Part shown: positions 10,305 through 19,900 of the stretch, piece by piece
Position numbering within the stretch: the stretch's first letter is position 1
Layout of the letters: each line of letters opens with the position of its first letter
Origin: Calycina herbarum
Lineage: Eukaryota; Ascomycota; Leotiomycetes; Helotiales; Pezizellaceae
NCBI GenBank assembly: GCA_001414485.1
Contig: LLEY01000330.1
Location: 1-24,266, forward strand
Reading direction: 5' to 3'
DNA length: 24,266 nucleotides
The notes under the pieces: model-generated
The model's database searches: none
The model's input: the letters and a program-made list of their open reading frames with translations, nothing else
Told to the model about the DNA's origin: nothing
Translations under genes and position numbers: made by a program

Positions 10305-13144
10305 ATATATATCGACAGCGCTGTACTAATACAGTCGCGGTATAGAGGCATCGTATTATCCGAAGTCGAGAGCCGATACTAGTGGTTATAGCCGTGATCC
10401 TCGAGTTCGTTCTATCTACTCATCTTCTTAGTACTATACCTTCTACAGTTCACTAGTTACAGGTAGACGGTAGCCTAGTTAAGAGTACAGTCTAGCCTTA
10501 TATCTTAGCCAGTTGCCCGCGACAATCCGTTATTCTCGCGAAGCCGCTTCCGTAGAATTTCCTTCTTATAGAGCGTAGTATACAACTTAGCTTCCTAAAG
10601 ACTTTACTAAAGCTCGATTATATAGACGTGGTATTATAGAACCGACTTAGCGATAGTAACCTCTACGCCACCGACTAGTATCTTCTAACCCTTTATACGT
10701 CGAAGCTAGATAAGGCCGAGAATAATATATAGAACGACGGTGCTAAGATCTAGGCCGGAGTAGCTATACTTATCGGGATCTATCGTAGTATAGAACGCCT
10801 TAGGCTAGAGGAGAGGGAGAACCTCTAGCTAGTTAATCAAGTTAACTAGAGTTAACTTATTATCTCGCTTACGCTCCTTCTAGTAGTCTTTCAAGGTCGC
10901 TAACTCTGCCTCGTCTTCCTCTTCTAGATCCTCTAAGTCTTTAACCTCTCCGTCGACCTTTTCTAGTAAAGGCTTCTCTAGTAATTTTAATTTAAAAGCA
11001 GGGTTTAAGTACTAAATAATGATTTATAAAATGCCTACTATGTCAGAGGTTCAGTTAATCGTAATAGTCGCTATAACTAGTAAGATAGACTTAAATTTTA
11101 TAAGCTAGATAGACTAGTAGTTCTAAGTACGTATGTTTTTTAATATATACGCCTCGTTAATAAAGCAGAGGTTAAACTATTTAGCGACGTCGCTTATAAG
11201 CGAACGCAGTTCCTTACTATTGAGTTCGCGCTTATCTTCCTCCCTAGACAGAGGAAGATCCTTGTCGTTATCCTTATTATCTCGATTAGTCTCGGTAGAC
11301 TCTAAGTTAGGTACTTTATAGGATATTAAGGAACGCTTCCTAAAGGTTTAGAGTATACTTAGGATAATAACCCTAGTAGTATCTAGGTCGGCGGTATCCT
11401 ACTTATCCTTAAACTCTTTCAACGCTACTATACTACTTCTAATAGTAGCGCCGCGATTCTCGACAGAGTTCTTTAATATACTACTAGACTAAATATATAA
11501 CTTTAGCCCCTCCTTTATAAGAGAACCTACCTCCTCGTTCTAGATATTAAAGGCTACGGCTGAGTATAGGACTACTATTAGAGTATAGAGGCCGGTTAAT
11601 CCTAGGTCGTATCTAGCTCCTTCGACAGGGTTCTATACGATGCGGATTCCTAATTTCAAAGTAGCTAGGGCTTCGAGAGTCTTTCCTAGGCCGACATCGT
11701 CGCCTAAGACCGGAACTCCTAGCCTAAACTTCTACGTATATAGGATCTACTAAGCGCTAGTGACTTACTAAGGCTCAAACGTCTTTTTTCCTAGGACAGG
11801 CTTCTAAGGATTAAGACCTAAGTCCTTATAAGAATCTTCAAAGCTGACTAGGGTAGAGCTAACCGAGTTAAGTTTATACTATATAGTATAGAATTCTTCC
11901 TACTATACTATATTAAGATAGATATTAGTTTCCTTAAGTAACGCCTTAATCTCTATATACGTCGAATATTCAGTTGTTAACTTGTCTATAGTAGCGGTAC
12001 GTCTAGAGGTGATTGTTAATAGGCTAGCTACTACGAGCTTTGGTTAACTATAAAGGTATATAACGCGATCACCTATCTTACGTACTAGGGCCTTTTACAC
12101 GGCAGGCTTAAGGTACGGGAACGACTTGTTACTTATAGTAGAGTTAGCCTAGGCAACGAGGTTATTAAAACCCTTCTCCTCTACATCTGTATTATCTAAC
12201 TCCGACTTACTACTACTTATATTATATATTTCCGCGGTCTAGGCGTGCTTATCCTTATAATCTAGGTACTTTAGGAGCTTGTCGCTAACCTCCGTTAGAT
12301 CTTTCTCTTCTAAGTTATTAATCCTATAGTAGTTAGCTTTAGTTAGATAGTAGAGTTCTTTAGCCAGCTTATCTTATACCTTTAAGGTACTGTCTAAACT
12401 GGCGATAAGAGCTTTATAGGACTTACTACCTTTGCGCTAAAGCAACCTAAGGATATAATAGGCACAGAAGTAGTTCTCGCTAGATACCTTACTAACTGTT
12501 AATAGGGTTTCTATAAAGTCTTCTAGGAAGTTATCTAGGAATACCTTTATAAGCTAGTATATAGCAACGACTTAGCTAACAAAGCCACGCGTCTACTTAT
12601 CGTAGGAGAAGGCCTCTTAAGAGAGCAGGATTTGTCCGTGGATAGCTGTCTTTATATTCTCCGTTAGATTATTAACAAGATTAAAAACAGTAGCCGAACT
12701 CTATAATATCCTACTATCTTTACCTATTATACTAAAACCCTTCTAGCGACTCTAGAAAAAGACAGCGACATAATCCAGAGCCTCGACCTTAGCTAGGAAC
12801 TCGCGTATAGCTATAGTCGAAGGATATTATAGATAACCTATAAGGAGCGGTGTCTCTTCAAGCTCGGTTACGGTTAAGACGACGATTCGCACGCCTAGGG
12901 GATTCTTAGCCTTAGCTTCGACGATTATTTCCTTAGTAATTTTCATAGTCGTTAGCTTCGCTGTCTTACGTTTATGTACTAAGGCCTTCTTCTGCTTCTT
13001 AACTAGACTAGCTAATTCTCCTTTACTATAACTATCCTAAACGATTTCTTTAGATAGCCCTAGTCTAGATCTCTTAGGCTTTAGTAAAGCACCTACATCG
13101 CTAGATAGGTCCGTGCCTCTAAAGCTAGCGGTAGATAAAGCTAT
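10305..13144 (-). pseudogene. SNF2-family helicase, N-terminal and ATPase part (interrupted gene)
   Basis: The gene starts at a probable ATG now reading ATA at 13144-13142 (context aagATAgct; product begins ALSTASFRGTDL). A frame interrupted mostly by TAG and TAA runs to the retrotransposon and resumes at 3066-1635, for about 1,400 codons in all. Walker A motif I reads GDDVGLGKT at 11678-11704 and motif II reads NEAY (DEAY/DEAH type) at 11147-11158. A motif III-like SILLVIATITIN lies near 11060-11100. An acidic stretch (EDLEEEDEAE) is near 10915-10940, and the linker to the second lobe (EAKLYTTLYKKE) is near 10560-10600. The roughly 460-residue N-terminal region has no domain I recognise. The protein is expected to use ATP to translocate on DNA. 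RIP may have changed the motif II Asp to Asn. A palindrome copy ends 13 bp upstream of the start codon, and another lies at 10839-10858. Confidence 0.88.
10839..10858. repeat. Dispersed palindrome, one-mismatch copy, in the helicase gene
   Basis: AAGTTAACTAGAGTTAACTT. Read on the gene strand it gives KLTLVN in the helicase frame. It could instead lie in a 48-bp intron, since a gtaagc ... attaactagctag pair brackets it and 48 is a multiple of three. I cannot decide between the two. Confidence 0.8.
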
Positions 13145-13157
13145 CTTAAGAGTAGTT

Positions 13158-13177
13158 AAGTTAACTATAGTTAACTT
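13158..13177. promoter_or_regulatory. Dispersed palindrome, perfect copy, 13 bp upstream of the SNF2-like start
   Basis: AAGTTAACTATAGTTAACTT. With the start codon at 13144, this lies in the 5' leader or core promoter of the helicase gene, a position suited to a transcription-factor or element-protein binding site. A binding role is inferred. Confidence 0.75.
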
Positions 13178-13277
13178 CCTACACGTATTAGCTCTATCAG
13201 TTACAAAAGCTGTTAAAGTGCCTATAATATATCGTCTACACGCTAAGCTAAAAAAAGCCGCATAGGCTAAATCGAGC

Positions 13278-13314
13278 TTATGTATAGTATTATCACGCTG
13301 ACCTAAGTTCTATA
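13278..13314 (+). repeat. 37-bp direct repeat, copy 1
   Basis: Matches 13938-13974 with four differences. Three are of RIP type (tgta/tata, cac/tac, ctga/ctaa). The shared core is tagtattat, then acgct, acctaag and tctata. The two copies are 660 bp apart in the upstream spacer. Function unknown. Confidence 0.75.
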
Positions 13315-13560
13315 ACCTGCTAAGCGTAGAATCTAAATATCCTTAAGCTATAAGTACGTACGAAGGCTAGTACTATTAAGTATCTACCGCTATTAGTATC
13401 GTCACCTCTAGGAAAGAGAGGCTTCTTACGAAGTTCGATATTTAACATCGATTAACAAATATACTAGCCTCGTTATTAAGAGCGAGGTAATACGAATTTA
13501 AGGTCTATAGTAGGGGAGGAGGCAAGGCCCTTTTATAGTTATACGCTATAAGACCGATAT

Positions 13561-13580
13561 AAGTTAACTATAGTTAAGAT
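13561..13580. repeat. Dispersed palindrome, 17 of 20 bases
   Basis: AAGTTAACTATAGTTAAGAT; the last arm is degenerate. It lies in the spacer upstream of the SNF2-like gene. Confidence 0.75.
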
Positions 13581-13789
13581 CAGCTACGTACTTACCTTTA
13601 TAAGTTTCACATAGTCTAATACTTAAAGTAGTAACTTTCCTTACCTTTCTATTTCCTCTTATAATAGTAAGACGATAGTAGGTTATATAATCTTTATTAT
13701 AGAGAGAGTAATCGTATAGCTATACTCTTATTATTATTATTATTATTTTAGTAAACTTCTAGTAGCGCTTCGAGGTGTTAGTATTACAT

Positions 13790-13807
13790 TTACCTTTATA
13801 AAGGTAA
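13790..13807. repeat. 18-bp perfect palindrome unrelated to the main family
   Basis: TTACCTTTATAAAGGTAA is a perfect inverted repeat. A partial match, ttacctttataa, occurs at about 13591-13602, so it may be a second, rarer motif in the spacer. Confidence 0.6.
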
Positions 13808-13937
13808 GTAAGGTTCTAAAGTAATTAGCGATTATATACGAAAGAGATCAATCTTCGCGTTTAAAGTAGGATTAACATACTAGTTAAAGTAGTAGATAAA
13901 GCACTTCTATCTATATTACGCGCTACGTATACTAAGA

Positions 13938-13974
13938 TTATATATAGTATTATTACGCTAACCTAAGATCTATA
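13938..13974 (+). repeat. 37-bp direct repeat, copy 2
   Basis: Second copy of 13278-13314 and the more AT-rich of the two. Confidence 0.75.
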
Positions 13975-14315
13975 GCAGAGGAGGAGGAGAGGAACTAAGT
14001 AAACAAAAGGTGATTAGTAGAGGCTTAGATAAAATAATACTTATAGTTAACACGAGTATAGGGGAGAACTATATAGCTATATAGATATAGACGACGAGAT
14101 CGAGAAGAGAGAGAGTTATAGTACTTATAGAACGAAGGTAATAGATTTATTATTATTTTTTTATACTTTATAGTTTATAGTTATAGTAAAGTATAAAGGC
14201 AGGAGAGGTTTTATTTTAGCGCTAGTACGCGCTAGTATAGCGGAGCGAGGGCAGACTCTCACGTTATTAGAGCAAACACCCCCTCCCCCCCGGCTCTTTT
14301 TAGATTAGTACTAAC

Positions 14316-14335
14316 ATTTTAACTATAGTTAACTT
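14316..14335. repeat. Dispersed palindrome, near copy, in the spacer downstream of the unknown gene
   Basis: ATTTTAACTATAGTTAACTT. If the minus-strand gene above extends this far left, the palindrome supplies its in-frame TAA stop. Confidence 0.75.
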
Positions 14336-14541
14336 CCTCTCTATATATAAGAGATCCGATATAACTTTAATAGAGGCTTATCCTATTCGCTTATAAGCTG
14401 TTTACTCTTCTTTCTCGTTGCTCTATACTACTAAGTCCTATAGGCTTCTATATACGTATCTAAAGCACCGAAGCTCGAAGTAAACATCGCTATAGATACC
14501 TTAATATTAAGAGAACCTGCTTATAAAATATTTGCTCCTTA

Positions 14542-14701
14542 ACCAGACACCTATACGCTGCTAGGTCTGTCAAGTGTCTATAAATAAAGCCAGCGCACCT
14601 GCTTAAGAAGTAAACATAGCTACCTAACACCTATACGCTACTAGATCTATTAAGTGCTTGTAAATGAAGCTAGTACATACGCTTAAAAAGGAAACATAGC
14701 T
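14542..14701. repeat. 80-bp tandem duplication, two copies
   Basis: Copy 1 is 14542-14621 (starts accagacacctatacgctg) and copy 2 is 14622-14701 (starts acctaacacctatacgcta). Both end in aaacatagct. Most differences are C/T or G/A. Copy 1 keeps a possible stem, GACAC with GTGTC. Eighty is not a multiple of three, so the duplication is more likely 3' untranslated sequence than coding sequence. Confidence 0.85.
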
Positions 14702-15330
14702 ATAGTTACTTAATTATAAGAAGCTAGAATATCGTAGTTAATAGGGATATCTAATTCTATAAACAGATGTTAGCTATATATACGCCTTATAAATATTCTA
14801 TCTATCCCCTCTTACTGTTTTATTTCACTAACGTTAGTCCTTCTAGTAACGATTAAGGAATCTCAACCGTCTTCTATAGACTAGGGTTGATTATTTCTTC
14901 TAGCTTATAGATTCCTATACTAGTAACTTATGAAAATTGTTCCTGTTTTCTAGAGAAGGCGATTAAGAATCGATAGCCGTATATAGACTATTACTAGATA
15001 TATAAGTAATTAGATATGGTTTCTTAATACCTAGTAGTCTAAGGAAATATAACTCGGTATAAAATAAATCGTAGATTAACCTATCTACTACTAATTAGCT
15101 TAGCTCTACTATAAGAGAACATTTTAAACGTCTAGGTAATAAAGTATAATACTACTAAATGTCCCGCGTAGTTATAACATCGTACCTAAACCTCTACCTA
15201 CTTCCTATTTTATATATTAGCCTATTAAATAATATTAAGCTCTATAGAGTTAGCCTAGAGTTTGTCTAGAAAACTAAGAAGAATCTAGAGCTTAATATTC
15301 TTTGAAATCTATTTAGTACACGAGTAAATT

Positions 15331-15350
15331 AAGTTAACTATAGTTAACTT
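15331..15350. repeat. Dispersed palindrome, perfect copy, inside the unknown gene
   Basis: AAGTTAACTATAGTTAACTT. On the minus strand it reads KLTIVN in the frame of the surrounding gene. Confidence 0.85.
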
Positions 15351-16365
15351 AGTAATATAGTATAATACTAAATAAGAGCTTTTAGACTTCTTAAGTAAGA
15401 GGTAAATAAGCCTATCTAGATAACAAATCCCCTACTTCCTAATAAACGTATACGTAGAATACTATACTTAATCCAGTTTATATTTATATATTATATCTAT
15501 ACTATAAGCTAATAGTACTCCTAGTCTAGCTATAGGACCTAATAGATAACCCTTCTAGGGAACATTACTATAGAGGGCTAGAAACTCTCTAAAACTCAGC
15601 AACCAGATAAAGCGAACGTTATATATAAGCCTAAGTAACATACCCTCCCTATCCCCTAATAGACAGACCTAATCGCCTAGTAGAATAAACTTTAATAATA
15701 TAGGATAAGGTAATCTTATAGATCTAAACTACTACAGGTTTCTTCTTCTAGTACCCCTTCTTATATTTTTATTATAAGGAAAATTCGATTACCTACTTAA
15801 AGCAGCAGGCTCTACTTAGTCCTCTATTAAGGTCTTTATTAAATAAAAACCTTACTTTGAAATATAAGTCGTAGTTGTTTTAGAAACATAGACGTAATAT
15901 TTTATAATAATTAGTAGTCTATAATATATTATTTACGTAGGCTTACTAACATAGGTTATTCTATCTAAGATTAGAATTTAAAGTATTAAAATAAAGGCCC
16001 TAGTACTATAGTAGGACCTCTAATACCCTTAGACCTACTACGGTAGAGCGTTACACTTTATTCTCTTTCTAATTAGCTATAAGGTAACGAGATCCGGATC
16101 CTAATACGCGAGCGTAGTACTATACTATAGCCTATCTCTTAAATCTATAACTTTAATTCTAGTACGTTTACTTAGAATATATTTATACTATTTTCTTAAT
16201 ATAATAATACTAACTAATTATTTAAATACTACTCTAATATTTTTCTTAAGTAAGTCCTTAAATATAAATCTTAGATTAATATATTATACTCTATCTTAAA
16301 CTTAAAACTATAAATAAAGTAGTAGTTTAATTATTAGGTATTCTACTTTAAGTATACCTTAGAGA

Positions 16366-16385
16366 AAGTTAACTATAGTTAAGAA
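16366..16385. repeat. Dispersed palindrome, 17 of 20 bases, inside the unknown gene
   Basis: AAGTTAACTATAGTTAAGAA. On the minus strand it reads FLTIVN, the same phase as the copy at 15331. Confidence 0.75.
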
Positions 16386-16749
16386 AAACTTCTAGCCTAA
16401 AAAGACTACCTAACCCGATTAGGACTAGCTTTGACGCTAAATGTTAGTGCTAAAATTATTAGCTTTATATTCTTTCTATATCTCGTCTTTTACTTTTTTT
16501 CTTCCTTTTTTAACCTCTACCTCTACCTCTACTACTTACGTCGATCTATAAGTTATTCCTGTCTTATACTCTCCTATAATCTCTCTATAGATCTATATAT
16601 AATTCTAGCGTCTTATAATATTATAGAAGTACGACAGTCTTATACCTTATCTTCGCGCTTCTCGCCGCTCTAGTTAAGCGCGTTATACGTCTCTCTCCTT
16701 ACGTTTACTACGCTCTCTTATATCCTTATCCCTTACCTTTTTAAGCTAA

Positions 16750-16769
16750 TTAATAACTATAGTTAACTT
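16750..16769. promoter_or_regulatory. Dispersed palindrome, upstream of the unknown gene
   Basis: TTAATAACTATAGTTAACTT; the right arm is intact and the left arm decayed. Here the phase is closed in the gene's frame (TAA and TAG), consistent with a noncoding position. Confidence 0.7.
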
Positions 16770-16896
16770 ATACACGATTAGCCTCCCTTCCTACTATAGA
16801 CCGAGGGTCAGCGTTATTCCTGTCGTTTTTTCGCCGCGCTCTTCTTATTCTTACTTATATAAACCTACTATTCTACTCTCTAAGAATTATCTAGCT

Positions 16897-16916
16897 AACT
16901 TAACTATAGTTAACTT
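16897..16916. promoter_or_regulatory. Dispersed palindrome, upstream of the UPF1-like gene
   Basis: AACTTAACTATAGTTAACTT, one mismatch, 53 bp before the presumed start codon at 16970. Confidence 0.8.
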
Positions 16917-16969
16917 TATTTAAGAACGCTCTTTACTAATAAAATCTATACGCCTAAGTAGCTTCTAGT

Positions 16970-19900
16970 ATAGGTCCTCCTCCTTTAACACCCGTCTTTA
17001 GCAGTAGCCTAGAACTAGAACCAGATCTAATTATTTTAGGTACTACTAATCCTAAAGATAAGAACGAGCTTAATCCCGAAGTAGAGACCGACCTCCTTCT
17101 CTAAAAGGATATATAAGAGTAGGTTATTACTAGAACTTCTCTAACCTAAGAGTTGTTTCCTATATATAAGACTATTATTAAACTCGATAATTAATAACCT
17201 TATAGAGACCTTATAACTACTAATCTAGATATCCCTAAATGTTTAGTTTCTTTCTATACTCTATAAAACCTTCGATTGTCTATTATCCTACGTATTGTTT
17301 ACCCGAGACTGTAAAATCGTACTATAAACCCTAAGAGCCTTAATATATATAGTATCTTCGTCTAGCTACCTATACCTTCTATTAATTCTACGACTTTCGA
17401 GTCTACTAAACCTAAGAGTACTCCTTTCTAAAAGGGTAATAGCTTCTTAGATATAAACAACGCTCTATATATACTAGTATATATGTCTATTAATTACTAT
17501 TCAGCTTTCATCGTTAGTAGCAACGTCTCGTATCTAGCTACAACTGCTATAACTACTAATACTCAGGCCCTCGTTAATCGGCTACGATCTAGACCCGCTA
17601 TCTTAGAGTTTCTTATTTAGGAGCGCGAGGATATAGTCCTATAAAACTACGCCGAGTTCCGCGTACGATAGAAGGCTAAGGGACAGGCTAACCCGGCCGT
17701 CGACTGGTTAGCTAACTCTTCGCGTACTAATATATTTACCTAGAGTAATATCTTAATAGTATTTAATCGACCTTAGATTACTAAACAGTTTACTAAAACA
17801 ACCTTTATTAATAAGCTAGATTTCTTAATCCTAATAATCTATAGATTAGTCTATAAGGATAAGTTCTAAGAGATGATTAAGTCCGAGCTTATAGCTACCT
17901 CTTTAAAGATAACGGTTATTAAGGTTCCTAGTTCCTCTAGCGTAGTCGACAGTAGTAATTACGATGAAAAGATCGAGTCTTCGGCCTATATATATATTAG
18001 ATTCATCTCCCTAGATTCTATAAAGATTATATACCTAAGTATTAGTAAAAGAGTTAAGATTGTCTTTATAGATCTTAAACCAGCTATGCCTAAGCGAGCT
18101 GTAGAAGCTAGAGTGTAAAACAATAAAGAGGAGGATACCTCTGATAATAAAGACTAGTTAGAGGAAAGAGGATAGGCTATAACCCTCGATAAGTAAGGTA
18201 AACGAGATAAATAGAGCACCTACGATCTAGTCTAGGAACTAAGCAACGACGATGAATATAATATATTTAACGACGAAGATAACCTCGAGAATAACTTAGA
18301 TAATACCTAGTTAGCTACTATTATCGAGACCTATAAAATCACACCTTCTAGATATATAACTGTCGTACTTAAGCGACGTAAGCAACTTAACTTACCTGTC
18401 GCTCTTAATCCCCGCCTATTCGTTACTACTAAGTTAACTATAGTTAATATATATCTACCTTCTACAGCCTCTACTCTAATAGATCGTATTATAAATAGTT
18501 ATAAATTAGGCGTTATAGTTAAGGTTATCTATAGCTAACAGGGTCTTAAGGATATAGTACGTTATATAGATAAGCTATAGCGCTCCTCGCAACCGTAGCA
18601 CGGTTGTATTACTAACGCTCTCCTCTATTATAATCCTAATTAGAGCCCTTTAGCCCGCGTCGATTTCACCTGCTACCTAACTAGTCGATTTACTACTAGT
18701 CTTAATAAGGTATAGAGACGAGTGCTCGAATCGCTTTAGGATATACTAGAGCTATACCTGCTTTATAGGCTATATAGATCTAGTAAGACTACTTTATATA
18801 CTAGTATTACTACTAAGGTTATAACCTATCCTACTAATAAAGGCTAAGTCCTCTACGCTATAGAGACTAATAAGGCGGTTAATAAAGTTATATCTCGCTT
18901 ATATTAAATCTTAAGCAAAGCTAGTTCTACTACGCGGTTAATTCGCCTCTATTCCCTTCTAGGGGAGAAGAAGAGTGTTTATTCTCTCTTTACTAATCAG
19001 ACGTCGACGTATATATAACGCTTTAATTCTTTAACCACCGATAAAATACTCGCCTAGTTCGTCTTTATAGTCTATCTTACGAACCTAGGCCAAGTCTACT
19101 AAGCTACACGAGAGCGTAGAGACCTACGACGTGTTCTTATACACTTGTCCCTAGCTAATACTATACACGCCTTTTTAGAAGAGACTACTGATTAATAATA
19201 GGTCCTCTTACGTAATATACTCTACGAATATAGCTGTAATAGTTTTGCTAGCACCGACTCTTAAACCTGAACTAATATTAAGTTAGCGCTAAACGATTTA
19301 ATAGCTCTTATTATTTAGCGTATAGATATTATTATATATACTATTAGTTATATAGCTAAGGTTAACCTAGTAGAGAACTTTAAACCAGTCCTCGTTGTCT
19401 TAGATAAGGCTGCTTATATTACTAAGTTACGTATATCTATTACCCTCTGCTTTAGCTTAACTCTTATATTATTAGCCGCTGATTATATATAGTAGGGCCT
19501 CTATTATCAATCCTATAGATAAGATAAGAATACTAATACCCCTTTCCTTAACCCTTAGTCGTCCTAGCAAAAGTTGTTAATATTTAAGCGCCTTATCTGA
19601 AATAGATACGAGTACTAGCTTCTCGAGTTATAACATCGATGTATCGGCGAGATCCCTAATTAGCTCTTAAACACCTTCTATAATAGCTAGGTTAAGACCG
19701 CTCTACTAAGTCTAGATCAAACTCGGGATCTAGCTTAGATACGTACCTTATGTTAGATAACCCTAGGTACCGATGTTCTAACTAATCGCTTCGTATGTAA
19801 TATCTAGGACTCGCGATTCTAAAAGGAGAAGAGTAGTACTTCTAGTCTTAACAGCTGTGAGGCCGAATTCCTTATCAACGACCTAATTGCTATGTCCCGT

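Larger units (their letters stand above)
13145..14317. other. Spacer upstream of the SNF2-like gene
   Basis: About 1.2 kb without a supported gene. It holds the helicase promoter region and several short repeats: palindrome copies at 13158-13177 and 13561-13580, a palindromic half-site (tatagttaac) at about 14042-14051, a pair of 37-bp direct repeats (13278-13314 and 13938-13974), an ATT microsatellite (about 13729-13746), an 18-bp palindrome at 13790-13807 and a C tract at 14279-14291. No tRNA or other RNA gene was seen. Confidence 0.6.
14702..16721 (-). pseudogene. Gene of unknown function, RIP-degraded
   Basis: A minus-strand frame of more than 670 codons is broken only by TAG and TAA; I saw no TGA. 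The probable start is an ATG now reading ATA at 16721-16719. The N-terminus is strongly basic and coiled-coil-like (RERSKRKERD, then LERREARR near 16650). VEVEVEVKKGRKKVKDE follows near 16480-16520. The rest is rich in Leu, Ile and Arg, with stretches such as KKNIRVVFK and KRTRIKVIDLRDRL. Two palindrome copies (16366, 15331) fall in the frame that reads LTIVN. The 3' end is uncertain: the frame can be followed to 14318, but through the out-of-phase 80-bp duplication. I recognise no domain; a DNA-binding or transposition role is possible but unsupported. The opposite strand (14767 to about 16200) is also stop-poor, but has fewer acidic residues and no clear gene-like start. The gene precedes the SNF2-like gene on the same strand and diverges from the UPF1-like gene. 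Confidence 0.45.
16722..16969. promoter_or_regulatory. Divergent promoter interval with two palindromes
   Basis: 248 bp separate the presumed start codons of the minus-strand unknown gene (16721) and the plus-strand UPF1-like gene (16970). Palindrome copies lie at 16750-16769, 28 bp from the first start, and at 16897-16916, 53 bp from the second. The near-symmetric placement suggests shared control of both genes by a protein binding the palindrome; this is inferred from position only. Confidence 0.5.

Noticed and set aside
11133..11321. 62-codon plus-strand ORF, Ser/Leu/Arg-rich
   Set aside because: It lies antisense to the SNF2 helicase frame near motif II and has no features of its own.
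14767..16200. Plus-strand frame beginning with an intact ATG at 14767, stop-poor for over 400 codons
   Set aside because: It overlaps the minus-strand frame. The minus frame has more charged residues and a promoter-side palindrome at its start. Kept as an alternative, not annotated.
14700..16400. Possible tyrosine recombinase (DUF3435, Starship captain or Crypton type)
   Set aside because: I looked for the Arg...His-x-x-Arg...Tyr arrangement and for the TGxRPG-like motif in all frames and could not find them.
16431..16673. 80-codon plus-strand ORF with hydrophobic stretch
   Set aside because: It is antisense to the basic N-terminal part of the minus-strand unknown gene; the Phe/Leu/Tyr richness is the complement of Lys/Glu/Arg codons.
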